A DNA stretch of 42,114 nt, from NCBI GenBank assembly GCA_021734045.1, contig JAIPJR010000011.1:1-42114 (forward strand), read 5' to 3'. The notes below the pieces were generated by a model. That model was not told the origin of the DNA. It did not search any database and worked only from the letters and a program-made list of their open reading frames with translations. Shown here in pieces: positions 17,545 through 25,455 of the stretch; position 1 is the stretch's first letter, and each line of letters starts with the position of its first letter. The stretch is from Fidelibacterota bacterium. GTDB taxonomy: Bacteria > Fidelibacterota > UBA8477. A program made the translations under genes and the position numbers.

Positions 17545-18653
17545 CAGCGTATCTTGAAGGTCGTTAGGGTTAGCATGGCGAACAGAATGCCCAGAATCCA
17601 AAAGCGGATGACGATTTTGTTCTCGTCCCAGCCTTTGAGTTCGAAATGATGGTGTAGCGGTGCCATTTTGAAGATACGACGTCCCTCGCCGTACTTCTTT
17701 TTGGTGTACTGAAAATAGCGCACTTGAATGATGACGGAAATGGACTCGATAATGAAAACCGCGGCAGCGAAGGGAAGGAGAAATTCCTTCCGCAACATAA
17801 CTGCCAGGGCGCCTAAGGCGGCTCCCATGGCGAGAGATCCGGTGTCGCCCATGAAGACCTCGGCGGGTCGGGCATTAAACCAGAGAAATCCCAGAATTGC
17901 GCCAATAAGAGCCGCACAATAGACGGTGAGCTCCCCTGCACCAGGGAGATAGAAAATATTCAGGTATTGGGAGAAATCAGCCCGGCCGGAGATGTAGGCG
18001 ATGGCAGCGAATACCAGAATGGCAATGGCCATCAATCCCGACGCGAGCCCGTCCAAGCCATCAGCTAAATTCACCGAGTTACTGGTGGCAGTGATGACAA
18101 AAACGATAAAAGCGATATAGAGCCACCACCATTGAAAATCCAATACAAAATTCTTGAAAAAGGGGATGGTGGTGCGCGTTCCCAGATCAGCAAAGTCTGG
18201 ATGCAGATAGAATACCACACCGATGAAAACGCCCAATGCAATCTGACCGGCCAGTTTGTAGCGGGCAATGAGTCCCTCTTTTTTACGTTTTACCGTCTTC
18301 AGGTAATCATCCAGAAATCCAACCATTCCCATCCAGATCATGGCGATGAGAATCAATTGGACATAAATATTTGATAAGTCGCCGAACAGCAGCATAGGCA
18401 GAAGGGTCGCACCCAAAATAATCAAGCCACCCATGGAAGGCGTGCCGGCTTTCACCTTGTGGGTGGTAGGTCCGCTGGTGCGAATGGTTTCGGTCAATTG
18501 CATGGCCGAGAGTTTTTTAATAATGCGCGGCCCCAGAATAAACGAGAATAGCAATGCGGTGATGGCGGCGATGGCGGATCGGAAGGTGATATACCGCATC
18601 AGGTTGAACCCCGAGACATACTCGGTCAGACTGTATAGCAGCTTATAGAGCAT
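17544..18653 (-). CDS. mraY: Phospho-MurNAc-pentapeptide transferase MraY
   Basis: A 369-residue integral membrane enzyme with about ten helices. It couples UDP-MurNAc-pentapeptide to undecaprenyl phosphate to give lipid I. It has GTPSMGGL near residue 70, the catalytic FLDDYLK, NLADGLDGLASG, FMGDTGSLAMGAALG and the lipid-facing histidine motif PLHHHFELKGW. The ATG overlaps the murF stop by 11 bases. Confidence 0.97.
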   Translation of the reverse strand: MLYKLLYSLTEYVSGFNLMRYITFRSAIAAITALLFSFILGPRIIKKLSAMQLTETIRTSGPTTHKVKAGTPSMGGLIILGATLLPMLLFGDLSNIYVQLILIAMIWMGMVGFLDDYLKTVKRKKEGLIARYKLAGQIALGVFIGVVFYLHPDFADLGTRTTIPFFKNFVLDFQWWWLYIAFIVFVITATSNSVNLADGLDGLASGLMAIAILVFAAIAYISGRADFSQYLNIFYLPGAGELTVYCAALIGAILGFLWFNARPAEVFMGDTGSLAMGAALGALAVMLRKEFLLPFAAAVFIIESISVIIQVRYFQYTKKKYGEGRRIFKMAPLHHHFELKGWDENKIVIRFWILGILFAMLTLTTFKIR

Positions 18654-20022
18654 TGACTGTCACTCCTTCTAGCATGGGTAACAATTTCTCAAGCCCCATC
18701 CCACGGCTGCCCTTCAACAAGACCATGTCCCCGGGTTGAATGAATTCGATTAACGCCTTCCCCAAAGCGTCCAAATCATCGTAATGGTTAGTTCTTACAA
18801 CATCAGCTGGTGCCAGCACCGCTTGTATTTCCAGACATTCCGGCCCCAGGAGAAAGGCTGCATCCATTCCAGTATCCATCATTGTCTGGGCAACCTTTGC
18901 ATGCTCAGCCTTGCTGCTTTCGCCCAATTCCAGCATGTCAGCAAAAACCACAATGCGTCGTCCGGTCACCGGCATCTGAGCCAGCGCATTCAGGCTATTG
19001 CGGGTACTCTCCGGATTGGCGTTGTAGGCGTCATGTATCACCGTGAAGCCGTGCAGATTCAAGCGCTGCATCCGACCCGGCTCACTTATATACCCGGCTA
19101 ATGCAGTGGCGATAGGTTCCAGCGGAATTCCGTGCGCCCGTCCAACGGCAATTGCCGCCGCAGCATTTGAAATCATGGCTGTCCCGCTCACATGTAGCTT
19201 GATTGTGACCTGGTTATTAACCCGGATGGCATGGCAGCCCCATTCATCCGGTCCCAGGTCTTCCAGTTTGAGTTCGCCCGCCCACTGGCGACTAAAAGGA
19301 ACCACCTGTCGGGCATTCTCGGTTAATGCCATGACCCGCGCATCATCAGCGTTTGCGAAAATGCGACCCCGGTCCTGCAGAAACGCAAATAGCTCACCTT
19401 TCACCTGTTGTACGGTCTCCAGAGAGTGGAAGTATTCCAGGTGTGCCCGGCCAATATTGGTTATCATTCCCTCCGTTGGTTCGGCAATTTCACAGAGATA
19501 GGCAATATCCCCTTCCCGACTGGCACCCATCTCCAGCACAGCGGCGGTATGATTCTGGTTCAGGCTCAAAAGGGTGATTGGCAGACCAAGTTGGTTGTTC
19601 AGGTTACCCGGTGTTTTCAATAGTGTGTAGCGGGTTTCCAGTACTGCAGCGACCATATTTTTCGTCGTGGTTTTGCCATTGGTGCCGGTGATAGCCAGTA
19701 CGGGAATATCAAAGCGTTGTCGATGACGGTGTGCCAATTCACCCAATGCGCGTTCCACATCAGGCACTGTGATCCGTGGGACGGCATAGGACCAAATTTC
19801 ACCCTCAGTCCAATCCTGATGCGCCAGAATAGCGGCGGCCCCATTTTTTACTGCCTGGGGAATAAATTTGTGCCCATCGGTCTGTTCACCGGGTAATGCG
19901 GCGAAAAGGTTGCCCGGCCTGACATTGCGTGAATCAATGACAGCACCTTCAATGGGGGTGCGGAATTCCCCGGAAATACGAGCACCGGTGAGCGCGCGAC
20001 AGTCCTGTGGGTTAACAGCCAT
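18643..20022 (-). CDS. murF: UDP-MurNAc-tripeptide--D-Ala-D-Ala ligase MurF
   Basis: A 459-residue cytoplasmic ligase for the last UDP-precursor step. The N-domain has GAVIDSRNVRPGNLFAAL, the central domain has the P-loop GTNGKTTTKNMVA at about residue 110-120, VLEMGASREGDI and TNIGRAHLEYF, and the C-domain has HDAYNANPESTRNSL. The ATG overlaps the murE stop by 11 bases. No ddl (D-Ala-D-Ala ligase) gene is in the cluster, so its dipeptide must come from elsewhere in the genome. Confidence 0.96.
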   Translation of the reverse strand: MAVNPQDCRALTGARISGEFRTPIEGAVIDSRNVRPGNLFAALPGEQTDGHKFIPQAVKNGAAAILAHQDWTEGEIWSYAVPRITVPDVERALGELAHRHRQRFDIPVLAITGTNGKTTTKNMVAAVLETRYTLLKTPGNLNNQLGLPITLLSLNQNHTAAVLEMGASREGDIAYLCEIAEPTEGMITNIGRAHLEYFHSLETVQQVKGELFAFLQDRGRIFANADDARVMALTENARQVVPFSRQWAGELKLEDLGPDEWGCHAIRVNNQVTIKLHVSGTAMISNAAAAIAVGRAHGIPLEPIATALAGYISEPGRMQRLNLHGFTVIHDAYNANPESTRNSLNALAQMPVTGRRIVVFADMLELGESSKAEHAKVAQTMMDTGMDAAFLLGPECLEIQAVLAPADVVRTNHYDDLDALGKALIEFIQPGDMVLLKGSRGMGLEKLLPMLEGVTVNAL

Positions 20023-21472
20023 TGGCCTCCAGACAGCGCGTTATCACCTCGGAATCGTCGAAATGATACCGGATGCCATGTTTCTCCTGATAATTCTCGT
20101 GACCTTTGCCCAATACGGCAATGACATCCGTTTCCGATGCCATCCGCAGCGCCCGCTGAATCGCACCATAGCGGTGGGGAATGACCTCAAAATCAGTTTT
20201 GGGTTTGCAGCCGGTGAGGATGTCGCGAATAATCGCCTCGGTGGATTCTGAGCGCGGATTGTCATCGGTAATGACGGTGTAATCACTCAGTTCTGTGGCA
20301 ATCTTTCCCATTATGGGACGCTTGCCTTTGTCCCGGTCGCCACCGCATCCAAATACTGTAATCAGACGCGACTCCGGATACGCATGGCGTAAAGCTGTGA
20401 GCACGGTCTCCATGGCGCTGGGTGTATGGGCATAATCGATAAAAACTTTTTTCTTGCCGGTGCCGACTTGCTGTAAACGGCCGGGAACTGCAGGCATTTT
20501 GGTCAGTGCAGAACGGAATTTGGCGAAATCGTACCCCAGCGCCATCACTGTAGCCATGGCAGCCAACAGATTGTATCCGTTATATAAGCCAACGATGTTG
20601 GTTGTGAATTTCAGTTCACCCTGCGGCGCCTGGATTGTCATTTCCGTCGATTCTGAACCGGGTACAAAGTGGGCAAGCCGATAATCACTAGACCCGCTCT
20701 GCCCGTAACGAATGACCCGAGCAGCGGTTTTTTCAATCATCACATTCGCGTATTCATCGTCGCTGTTAATCACGGCAAGGGCATCAGAATCGAGCGCATT
20801 AAATAAATTCTGCTTAGCGCTGGCATAAGCATCCATGGTCTGGTGATAATCCAGATGGTCCTGTGTCAGATTGGTGAAAATGGCGGCATTAAAGCTGATG
20901 TTATCTGCGCGATGCTGGATGAGTGCGTGAGAGGACACCTCCAGAACAGCAGCCCGGCAGTTATGAATCACCAGATCTGCCAAGATAGCCTGCAAATCCA
21001 CCGATTCCGGTGTGGTGTGAGGGAGTTCCTGGAACTGTCCGGCATAATGTACGCCGGTGGTTCCCACAATGGCAGCCTGCTGGTGCGCGGCGGCCAAAAG
21101 ATGTTGGATGTAATAGGTGATGGTTGTTTTGCCGTTTGTGCCGGTGACACCAATGGCGAGCATTTCGTTGGCCGGGAAATAGTAGAACCGGGCTGCCAGG
21201 TGGGGCATGGCCTCGCGTGAGTTTTTGACCCGGACATAGGTAATTTCTTCCCGGTAACGCTTTAGGTCACGATCGTGGACGATAACCATAGCGCCATTTT
21301 CAATCGCCCGGTCAATGAATTCATGCCCATCGGTAATCTCGCCCTTGATTGCGACAAAAATATTTCCCGTCCGGGCAGCGCGGGAATCGTAGGCCAAACC
21401 GGTAATGATTCGCTCTTTGCGACCAGTTACAACGGCATCCAGACCTTCCAGTAATTCAGTTAATTCTCTCAT
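20012..21472 (-). CDS. murE: UDP-MurNAc-L-Ala-D-Glu--meso-DAP ligase MurE
   Basis: 486 residues. It adds the third amino acid of the stem peptide. It has GLAYDSRAARTGNIFVAIKG at the N-terminus, the P-loop GTNGKTTITYYI, TTPESVDLQ, TNLTQDHLDYH, and the substrate-specificity motif DNPRSE with Asp404, Asn405, Pro406 and Arg407. DNPR is the signature of enzymes that use meso-diaminopimelate and not lysine, so the organism should have DAP-type peptidoglycan. The ATG overlaps the FtsI stop by four bases. Confidence 0.96.
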   Translation of the reverse strand: MRELTELLEGLDAVVTGRKERIITGLAYDSRAARTGNIFVAIKGEITDGHEFIDRAIENGAMVIVHDRDLKRYREEITYVRVKNSREAMPHLAARFYYFPANEMLAIGVTGTNGKTTITYYIQHLLAAAHQQAAIVGTTGVHYAGQFQELPHTTPESVDLQAILADLVIHNCRAAVLEVSSHALIQHRADNISFNAAIFTNLTQDHLDYHQTMDAYASAKQNLFNALDSDALAVINSDDEYANVMIEKTAARVIRYGQSGSSDYRLAHFVPGSESTEMTIQAPQGELKFTTNIVGLYNGYNLLAAMATVMALGYDFAKFRSALTKMPAVPGRLQQVGTGKKKVFIDYAHTPSAMETVLTALRHAYPESRLITVFGCGGDRDKGKRPIMGKIATELSDYTVITDDNPRSESTEAIIRDILTGCKPKTDFEVIPHRYGAIQRALRMASETDVIAVLGKGHENYQEKHGIRYHFDDSEVITRCLEANGC

Positions 21473-23433
21473 TCGGACAGGTACACCGTGCAGTTTGTTT
21501 GTGATGCTATCCGGGTTCCTGGAACCGGTACCTGGCGAACGACCCGGCCGCTGCCGACCCAGTGTGGCGTAATGCCTACTGCGGAAAGCGCTTGTAAGGC
21601 TTTGATTTTGCTAAGCCCACGAACATCCGGCATTTGGAGTATGCCGGTTGAAGATTTTGATACAGGAATGACGCTGGAGAGCAGATTCGCGGCCATCACA
21701 TGATCTTCCGGTGATGTGCTGGGACTCTCCGGTATGGGATTCAGAATAATCTCGTCTTGATTTAGATTGTAAATGCGACTAAAGACATTGTGACAAACCG
21801 GCGCAGCGACCTGGCCCCCGGTATACCCGCCCTGACGCGGACGGTCGACAATCACGGCCAGGACATAGGCCGGATTATCGGATGGAAAGAAGCTTACAAA
21901 AGAAGCCAGGTATTGGTTGACATACATTCCGTTGACCAGCTTTTTTGCCGTGCCGGATTTTCCCGCGATTCGAAGATTTGGAATATTGGCAGCATGCCCG
22001 GTGCCCTGCCGGACCACATCTTCCAACATATTCGTCAGCGTCTGGATGGCCTGGGTTGTGGCGACTTTGCGTACCACATCCACGTTGTCAACATCCAAAA
22101 ATTGGTTGTTGTGGTCGCGAATGTAGCGAATCAGGACCGGCTCCATGAGATAACCGCCATTGGCGATCGCGGCATACGCTAGCGCGAGCTGCAATCCGGT
22201 GACAGAGATCTCATAGCCAATGGACACTTCCGCCTGACTGATGCCTGACCAGTCTTTCACAGGTTTTAACACACCATCCGACTCGCCCTGGTAACTGACG
22301 CCTGTCCGTTCACCAAATCCAAAGTCACGTGCTGTGGCGAACAGATCTATGGGGTCCAGCCGGTTACTGACTTTAATCACACCGATGTTTGAGGATTCCT
22401 GAATGACCTGACGGAATGATAAATACTGAAAAGGCTTCCAGTCGGTGATGTTCACCTCGCTGGAGATCGGATAGCTGCCATTTTCACAATAAATGGTCTC
22501 ATCGGGTTGGACGATACCTTTTTCCAGGGCTGCGATGGCACTGACGATTTTAAAGGTGGACCCGGGTTCGAATGCCGATGTCACCGGCGCCAGCACCAGC
22601 GGCTGACCGGGTAATTTGTCCAGATTGTTTGGATTAAAAGAGGGGAGAGAGGCGATGGCTAAAATTTCCCCGGAATTGGGGTCCAGCAGAATACCCATTG
22701 CGCCATCTGCCCGGTGACGCCGAATGGCATTTTTTAGCTCCTGCTCCAGTATAATCTGCATTTCAACATCAAGACTGAGGTACACATCATTCCCATCACG
22801 AGGTGCTTGTCTTGGGAATTCTCCCCGCATTCTGGCTTTGCCAAGCCCATCGGCACCCACCACCATCCAGCCATCTTCGCCGGACAATTCATGATCCAGA
22901 TAGTATTCCTCGCCGGTTACGCCTTTGTTGTCCGTACCCACCAGCCCGATTAACGGCGCTGCAACCTCGCCATACGGATAATAGCGTCTAAATGAGGGTT
23001 CTTTGATGAGTCCCGGATCTTGAAAAGCCAGTAGTAGCTCACAGTCCTGCTTGGGGACGTTTCGTTTCAAATAGGTGAATATTTTGGACTTGTCGTTAAT
23101 TTTTTTGAGGAAATGCGACTTGGATTCACCGGTGAGTTTTGACAATAGCTCCGCCAGCTGTCGCGGCCGTTCCACCCGGTTGGGATTTACCGCGAAGGAG
23201 TAGTGCATCACATTCTGAGTGAGTTGCCGCCCATTCCGGTCATAAAAATTTCCCCGCATCGCCTTAATCGGCTTTTTGTTCAGAAATTGCTGGGTGATTT
23301 TGTGTTTCAGGTTGTAGTGATCCAGAATCTGAATCCGGAACAATTGGCCGGCAATCACCAGCCAGACCAGGACCACCATGATAAGCAAGATGCTCATGCG
23401 GACACGAAAGCGCTTGTATGTATTCACACTCAT
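21469..23433 (-). CDS. ftsI: Septal class B penicillin-binding protein FtsI with PASTA domain
   Basis: 654 residues. This transpeptidase cross-links septal peptidoglycan in the periplasm as partner of FtsW. It has an N-terminal transmembrane helix at about residues 13-32, a dimerisation domain starting at AMRGNFYDRNGRQL, and a transpeptidase domain with catalytic Ser292 in GSTFK, the SSN triad at 347-349 and Lys492 in KSGT. A single PASTA domain (residues about 598-654, MPDVRGLSKIKALQALSAVGI) closes the protein. PASTA-tailed FtsI is common in Gram-positives and also seen in FCB bacteria, where it may sense lipid II or glycan. The start shares one base with the ftsL stop (TAATG). Confidence 0.95.
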   Translation of the reverse strand: MSVNTYKRFRVRMSILLIMVVLVWLVIAGQLFRIQILDHYNLKHKITQQFLNKKPIKAMRGNFYDRNGRQLTQNVMHYSFAVNPNRVERPRQLAELLSKLTGESKSHFLKKINDKSKIFTYLKRNVPKQDCELLLAFQDPGLIKEPSFRRYYPYGEVAAPLIGLVGTDNKGVTGEEYYLDHELSGEDGWMVVGADGLGKARMRGEFPRQAPRDGNDVYLSLDVEMQIILEQELKNAIRRHRADGAMGILLDPNSGEILAIASLPSFNPNNLDKLPGQPLVLAPVTSAFEPGSTFKIVSAIAALEKGIVQPDETIYCENGSYPISSEVNITDWKPFQYLSFRQVIQESSNIGVIKVSNRLDPIDLFATARDFGFGERTGVSYQGESDGVLKPVKDWSGISQAEVSIGYEISVTGLQLALAYAAIANGGYLMEPVLIRYIRDHNNQFLDVDNVDVVRKVATTQAIQTLTNMLEDVVRQGTGHAANIPNLRIAGKSGTAKKLVNGMYVNQYLASFVSFFPSDNPAYVLAVIVDRPRQGGYTGGQVAAPVCHNVFSRIYNLNQDEIILNPIPESPSTSPEDHVMAANLLSSVIPVSKSSTGILQMPDVRGLSKIKALQALSAVGITPHWVGSGRVVRQVPVPGTRIASQTNCTVYLSE

Positions 23434-23729
23434 TACCGCACCACGATGGTTATGGATTCAGGAATTGGCTGGACCATGTCTAATCGTTGGACAGCCTGCT
23501 GCGTCAACTGGTCAGGCCGGGTGGCACGTTTTTGTTCTGAAATCAATACACTGTGCCGATTGCGTAATTGTGCCTCTTCTGCCCGCAATATTTCAATCCG
23601 TGCACTGGCTTCCCGGACCTGCTCCTCGATATGTACATACAGGAAAAGACCGCCGGCTACCACCGGGATAATGCTGATATACATCAGGCTTTTTAGGATT
23701 TCGCTTAATGTTCCGTTACGTCGTTTCAT
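23433..23729 (-). CDS. ftsL: Small divisome protein FtsL
   Basis: 98 residues: a short basic cytoplasmic tail (MKRRNG), one transmembrane helix at about 14-31 (LMYISIIPVVAGGLFLYV), and a coiled-coil periplasmic part rich in Glu, Gln and Arg (EEQVREASARIEILRAEEAQL). Sequence conservation of FtsL is very low, so the call rests on this topology and on the position between rsmH and ftsI. It would bridge FtsQ/FtsB and FtsW-FtsI. The start overlaps the rsmH stop by four bases (ATGA). Confidence 0.88.
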   Translation of the reverse strand: MKRRNGTLSEILKSLMYISIIPVVAGGLFLYVHIEEQVREASARIEILRAEEAQLRNRHSVLISEQKRATRPDQLTQQAVQRLDMVQPIPESITIVVR

Positions 23730-24664
23730 GAACGTCGCTCCACAACCCGAAGTTTGGCACTGCGCGCCCGTGGATTTTGAGCAACCTCTTCCTCGTCAGG
23801 CACAACAGGTTTCCGGGTGATGATGTCAATTCGACCGGGAACTGTATTTTGGTAAGGTTGAATTTCAGGCGGAGCTGGCTGTAGAGACTGAGATTGGAAA
23901 TAGCGTTTTACAATCCGGTCTTCCAGTGAATGATAGGAGATGACCGCCAGTCGGCCACCGGGGACCAGCAGGTCCACAGCTTTTTCCAGACCTGTTTTTA
24001 ATGCTTCAAATTCGTGATTGACTTCAATGCGAATCGCCTGGAACACGCGGGATAAGGCTTTTACCAGGTACTTGTAAGGCGTTAATTCTGCAACAATGGC
24101 GCGCAGGTCAGCGGTGGTTTTGAAAGATGTGGACTCTCTGCGCAGAACGATTGCCCTGGCCATTTTACGCGCTGCTTTTTCCTCCCCGTACTCGAAGAGA
24201 ATTTTACCCAGTGCTTTTTCACTATAGTCATTTAGTACACGTGCTGCTGTGAGGGGCTGGCTTTGGTCAAAACGCATGTCCAGAGGACCGTTTCGGTCGA
24301 AGGAAAAACCCCGCTCGGCATCTTCCAGCGTTGCTGAGTTCAACCCCAAATCGTATAGAATTCCGTTTACCTGTTGAATACCCATTGCCCTCAAAGCCTG
24401 ATCCAGATTTTCGAAATTGGCATGCACCAGATGAAGTGATTGTGCAATACCCGATTGATCAAATGTCTCCAGCAGGGAAGCGTCCTGGTCAATCCCTACC
24501 AGCGTCGCACCCTCATCGAGTGCGTTTGCTAAGGCCTGGGTATGACCACCCTTCCCGAATGTGCCGTCCACATAAATGCCCGTTTTTGATGTCACCAGGG
24601 AGGAAACCACAGCGTTCAGGAGAACGGGCGTGTGGTTGCCGGACGCTGGTGATTGAGCAATCAC
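23726..24664 (-). CDS. rsmH: 16S rRNA m4C1402 methyltransferase RsmH (MraW)
   Basis: A 312-residue SAM-dependent enzyme that N4-methylates C1402 in the ribosomal decoding site. It begins HTPVLLNAVV and has the SAM-binding YVDGTFGKGGHT, LGIDQD-like VGIDQDASLL, GILYDLGLNSATLEDAERGFSF and the C-terminal ISYHSLEDRIVKRYF. The start is a GTG at 24664 forming a GTGA overlap with the mraZ stop. No ATG is available nearby. Confidence 0.96.
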   Translation of the reverse strand: MIAQSPASGNHTPVLLNAVVSSLVTSKTGIYVDGTFGKGGHTQALANALDEGATLVGIDQDASLLETFDQSGIAQSLHLVHANFENLDQALRAMGIQQVNGILYDLGLNSATLEDAERGFSFDRNGPLDMRFDQSQPLTAARVLNDYSEKALGKILFEYGEEKAARKMARAIVLRRESTSFKTTADLRAIVAELTPYKYLVKALSRVFQAIRIEVNHEFEALKTGLEKAVDLLVPGGRLAVISYHSLEDRIVKRYFQSQSLQPAPPEIQPYQNTVPGRIDIITRKPVVPDEEEVAQNPRARSAKLRVVERRS

Positions 24665-25122
24665 GGTCGGCGCAATTCATCCGCCAGATTTTCAAAATCT
24701 TCCTGGTCGAGTTTGAAATCGGTCTGCTCATGCTGCTTCAGCAGCTCCGGATCCCAAATTTCGATTTCAGAGTTGAGGCCGATGATGGTCACATCTCGTT
24801 TAATTTTTGCGTACTCTAAGAGGTTCTGCGGAATGGCGATTCGCCCCTGCGAATCAAATTTGCAGTAGGAAGCCCAGCGGGTAAGACTACGAATAAAGTT
24901 GCGATGCAGCGGGTTAATCGTCGAGAGTTTGTTTAATCCCAGTTGGATTTTTTTCCACTCGTCCAGCGGGAATGCCACGATGTTCTCCGTTTGCCCACGA
25001 GTCAGCACAACCGTCTCCTCACTGGATTCCGGCAGTGCCTTTCGCAGCGGGGCTGGCAGGTTAACCCGCCCCTTAGCGTCTATGGAGTAGTGATACTCCC
25101 CGGTGAACGATAGATATGTCAT
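24661..25122 (-). CDS. mraZ: Transcriptional regulator MraZ
   Basis: 153 residues with two AbrB-like SpoVT-MraZ domains: FTGEYHYSIDAKGRVNLPAPLR at the N-terminus and the second copy CKFDSQGRIAIPQNLLEYA at about 80-100. MraZ forms a ring-shaped oligomer that binds direct repeats of TGGGN spaced by five bases and represses its own operon. I chose the ATG at 25122, preceded by AAGGGG, over a GTG at 25152, because the usual family start lies just before FxGEY and the GTG falls inside an operator box. It is the first gene of the dcw operon. Confidence 0.96.
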   Translation of the reverse strand: MTYLSFTGEYHYSIDAKGRVNLPAPLRKALPESSEETVVLTRGQTENIVAFPLDEWKKIQLGLNKLSTINPLHRNFIRSLTRWASYCKFDSQGRIAIPQNLLEYAKIKRDVTIIGLNSEIEIWDPELLKQHEQTDFKLDQEDFENLADELRRP

Positions 25123-25146
25123 CAGCCCCTTGTTTGTGGGAAATCG

Positions 25147-25181
25147 CCCCACTTTTCCCCAATTTTACACACTATTCCCCA
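25147..25181 (-). promoter_or_regulatory. MraZ operator array 1
   Basis: Read on the mraZ strand, four five-base boxes follow each other at exact 10-bp steps: TGGGG (25181-25177), TGTGT (25171-25167), TGGGG (25161-25157) and TGGGG (25151-25147), each separated by five bases. This matches the known MraZ recognition pattern of TGGGN repeats with 5-nt spacers. The second box is degenerate. The array ends 24 bases before the chosen mraZ start codon and spans the candidate -10 element. Confidence 0.85.
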
Positions 25182-25190
25182 CTAACACAA
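25162..25190 (-). promoter_or_regulatory. Candidate promoter of the dcw operon
   Basis: On the minus strand TTGTGT (25190-25185) and TAAAAT (25167-25162) are separated by exactly 17 bases, a fair sigma-70-like pair. Three of the four MraZ boxes lie within or beside it, so bound MraZ would block RNA polymerase. The predicted transcript would start near 25155, with a leader of about 33 bases. If the organism uses Bacteroidota-type promoters, the true elements could differ. Confidence 0.5.
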
Positions 25191-25210
25191 GAAAAAATTG
25201 TCAGCCTAAG

Positions 25211-25228
25211 GTGTAATTCGTGTTACAC
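25211..25228. promoter_or_regulatory. Dyad GTGTAA-N6-TTACAC upstream of the dcw promoter
   Basis: A perfect inverted repeat GTGTAA (25211-25216) and TTACAC (25223-25228) with a six-base spacer, about 20 bases upstream of the candidate -35. Its size and place fit a dimeric regulator's site. The binding protein is unknown. Confidence 0.4.
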
Positions 25229-25314
25229 ACTCAATGGATTTACCAGGTATAAGACAAGAGATATGTCTATAAAGTATTGTATTTACGGTTCTTGATGCCT
25301 GGCAGGAGTTAGGG

Positions 25315-25339
25315 TGGGATGATGTGGGGAAAATTGGCC
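25315..25339 (+). promoter_or_regulatory. MraZ-like box array 2, opposite orientation
   Basis: On the plus strand TGGGA (25315-25319), TGGGG (25325-25329) and the degenerate TGGCC (25335-25339) are phased at 10 bp with five-base spacers, the same geometry as array 1 but inverted. It lies about 135 bases upstream of array 1, with no gene reading in that direction. Confidence 0.5.
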
Positions 25340-25393
25340 GAATCGGCAATAAGCGCAGCAGAGGTTGTAAGCGTTAAGTTGTCCGGAATATAA

Positions 25394-25419
25394 AACAGGC
25401 CACACTTAAGCGGCCTGTT
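25394..25419 (-). terminator. Intrinsic terminator after rodZ
   Basis: Arms AACAGGCC (25394-25401) and GGCCTGTT (25412-25419) pair perfectly around a 10-base loop. On the minus strand the stem runs into TTTTAT, giving a short T-run, 36 bases after the rodZ stop. It would separate the porU-maf-rodZ transcript from the dcw operon. Confidence 0.7.
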
Positions 25420-25440
25420 CCAATGGTTGAGCGCCCCGGG

Positions 25441-25455
25441 TGGGGAGAAGTGGGT
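25441..25455 (+). promoter_or_regulatory. MraZ-like box pair 3, at the rodZ stop codon
   Basis: On the plus strand TGGGG (25441-25445) and TGGGT (25451-25455) are separated by five bases. The last base of the pair overlaps the rodZ stop codon. The same geometry as arrays 1 and 2, but only two boxes, so chance is harder to exclude on its own. Confidence 0.4.

Noticed and set aside
25120-25152. A GTG start for mraZ at 25152
   Set aside because: It would put an MraZ box inside the coding region and add ten residues not seen in the family; the ATG at 25122 follows AAGGGG.
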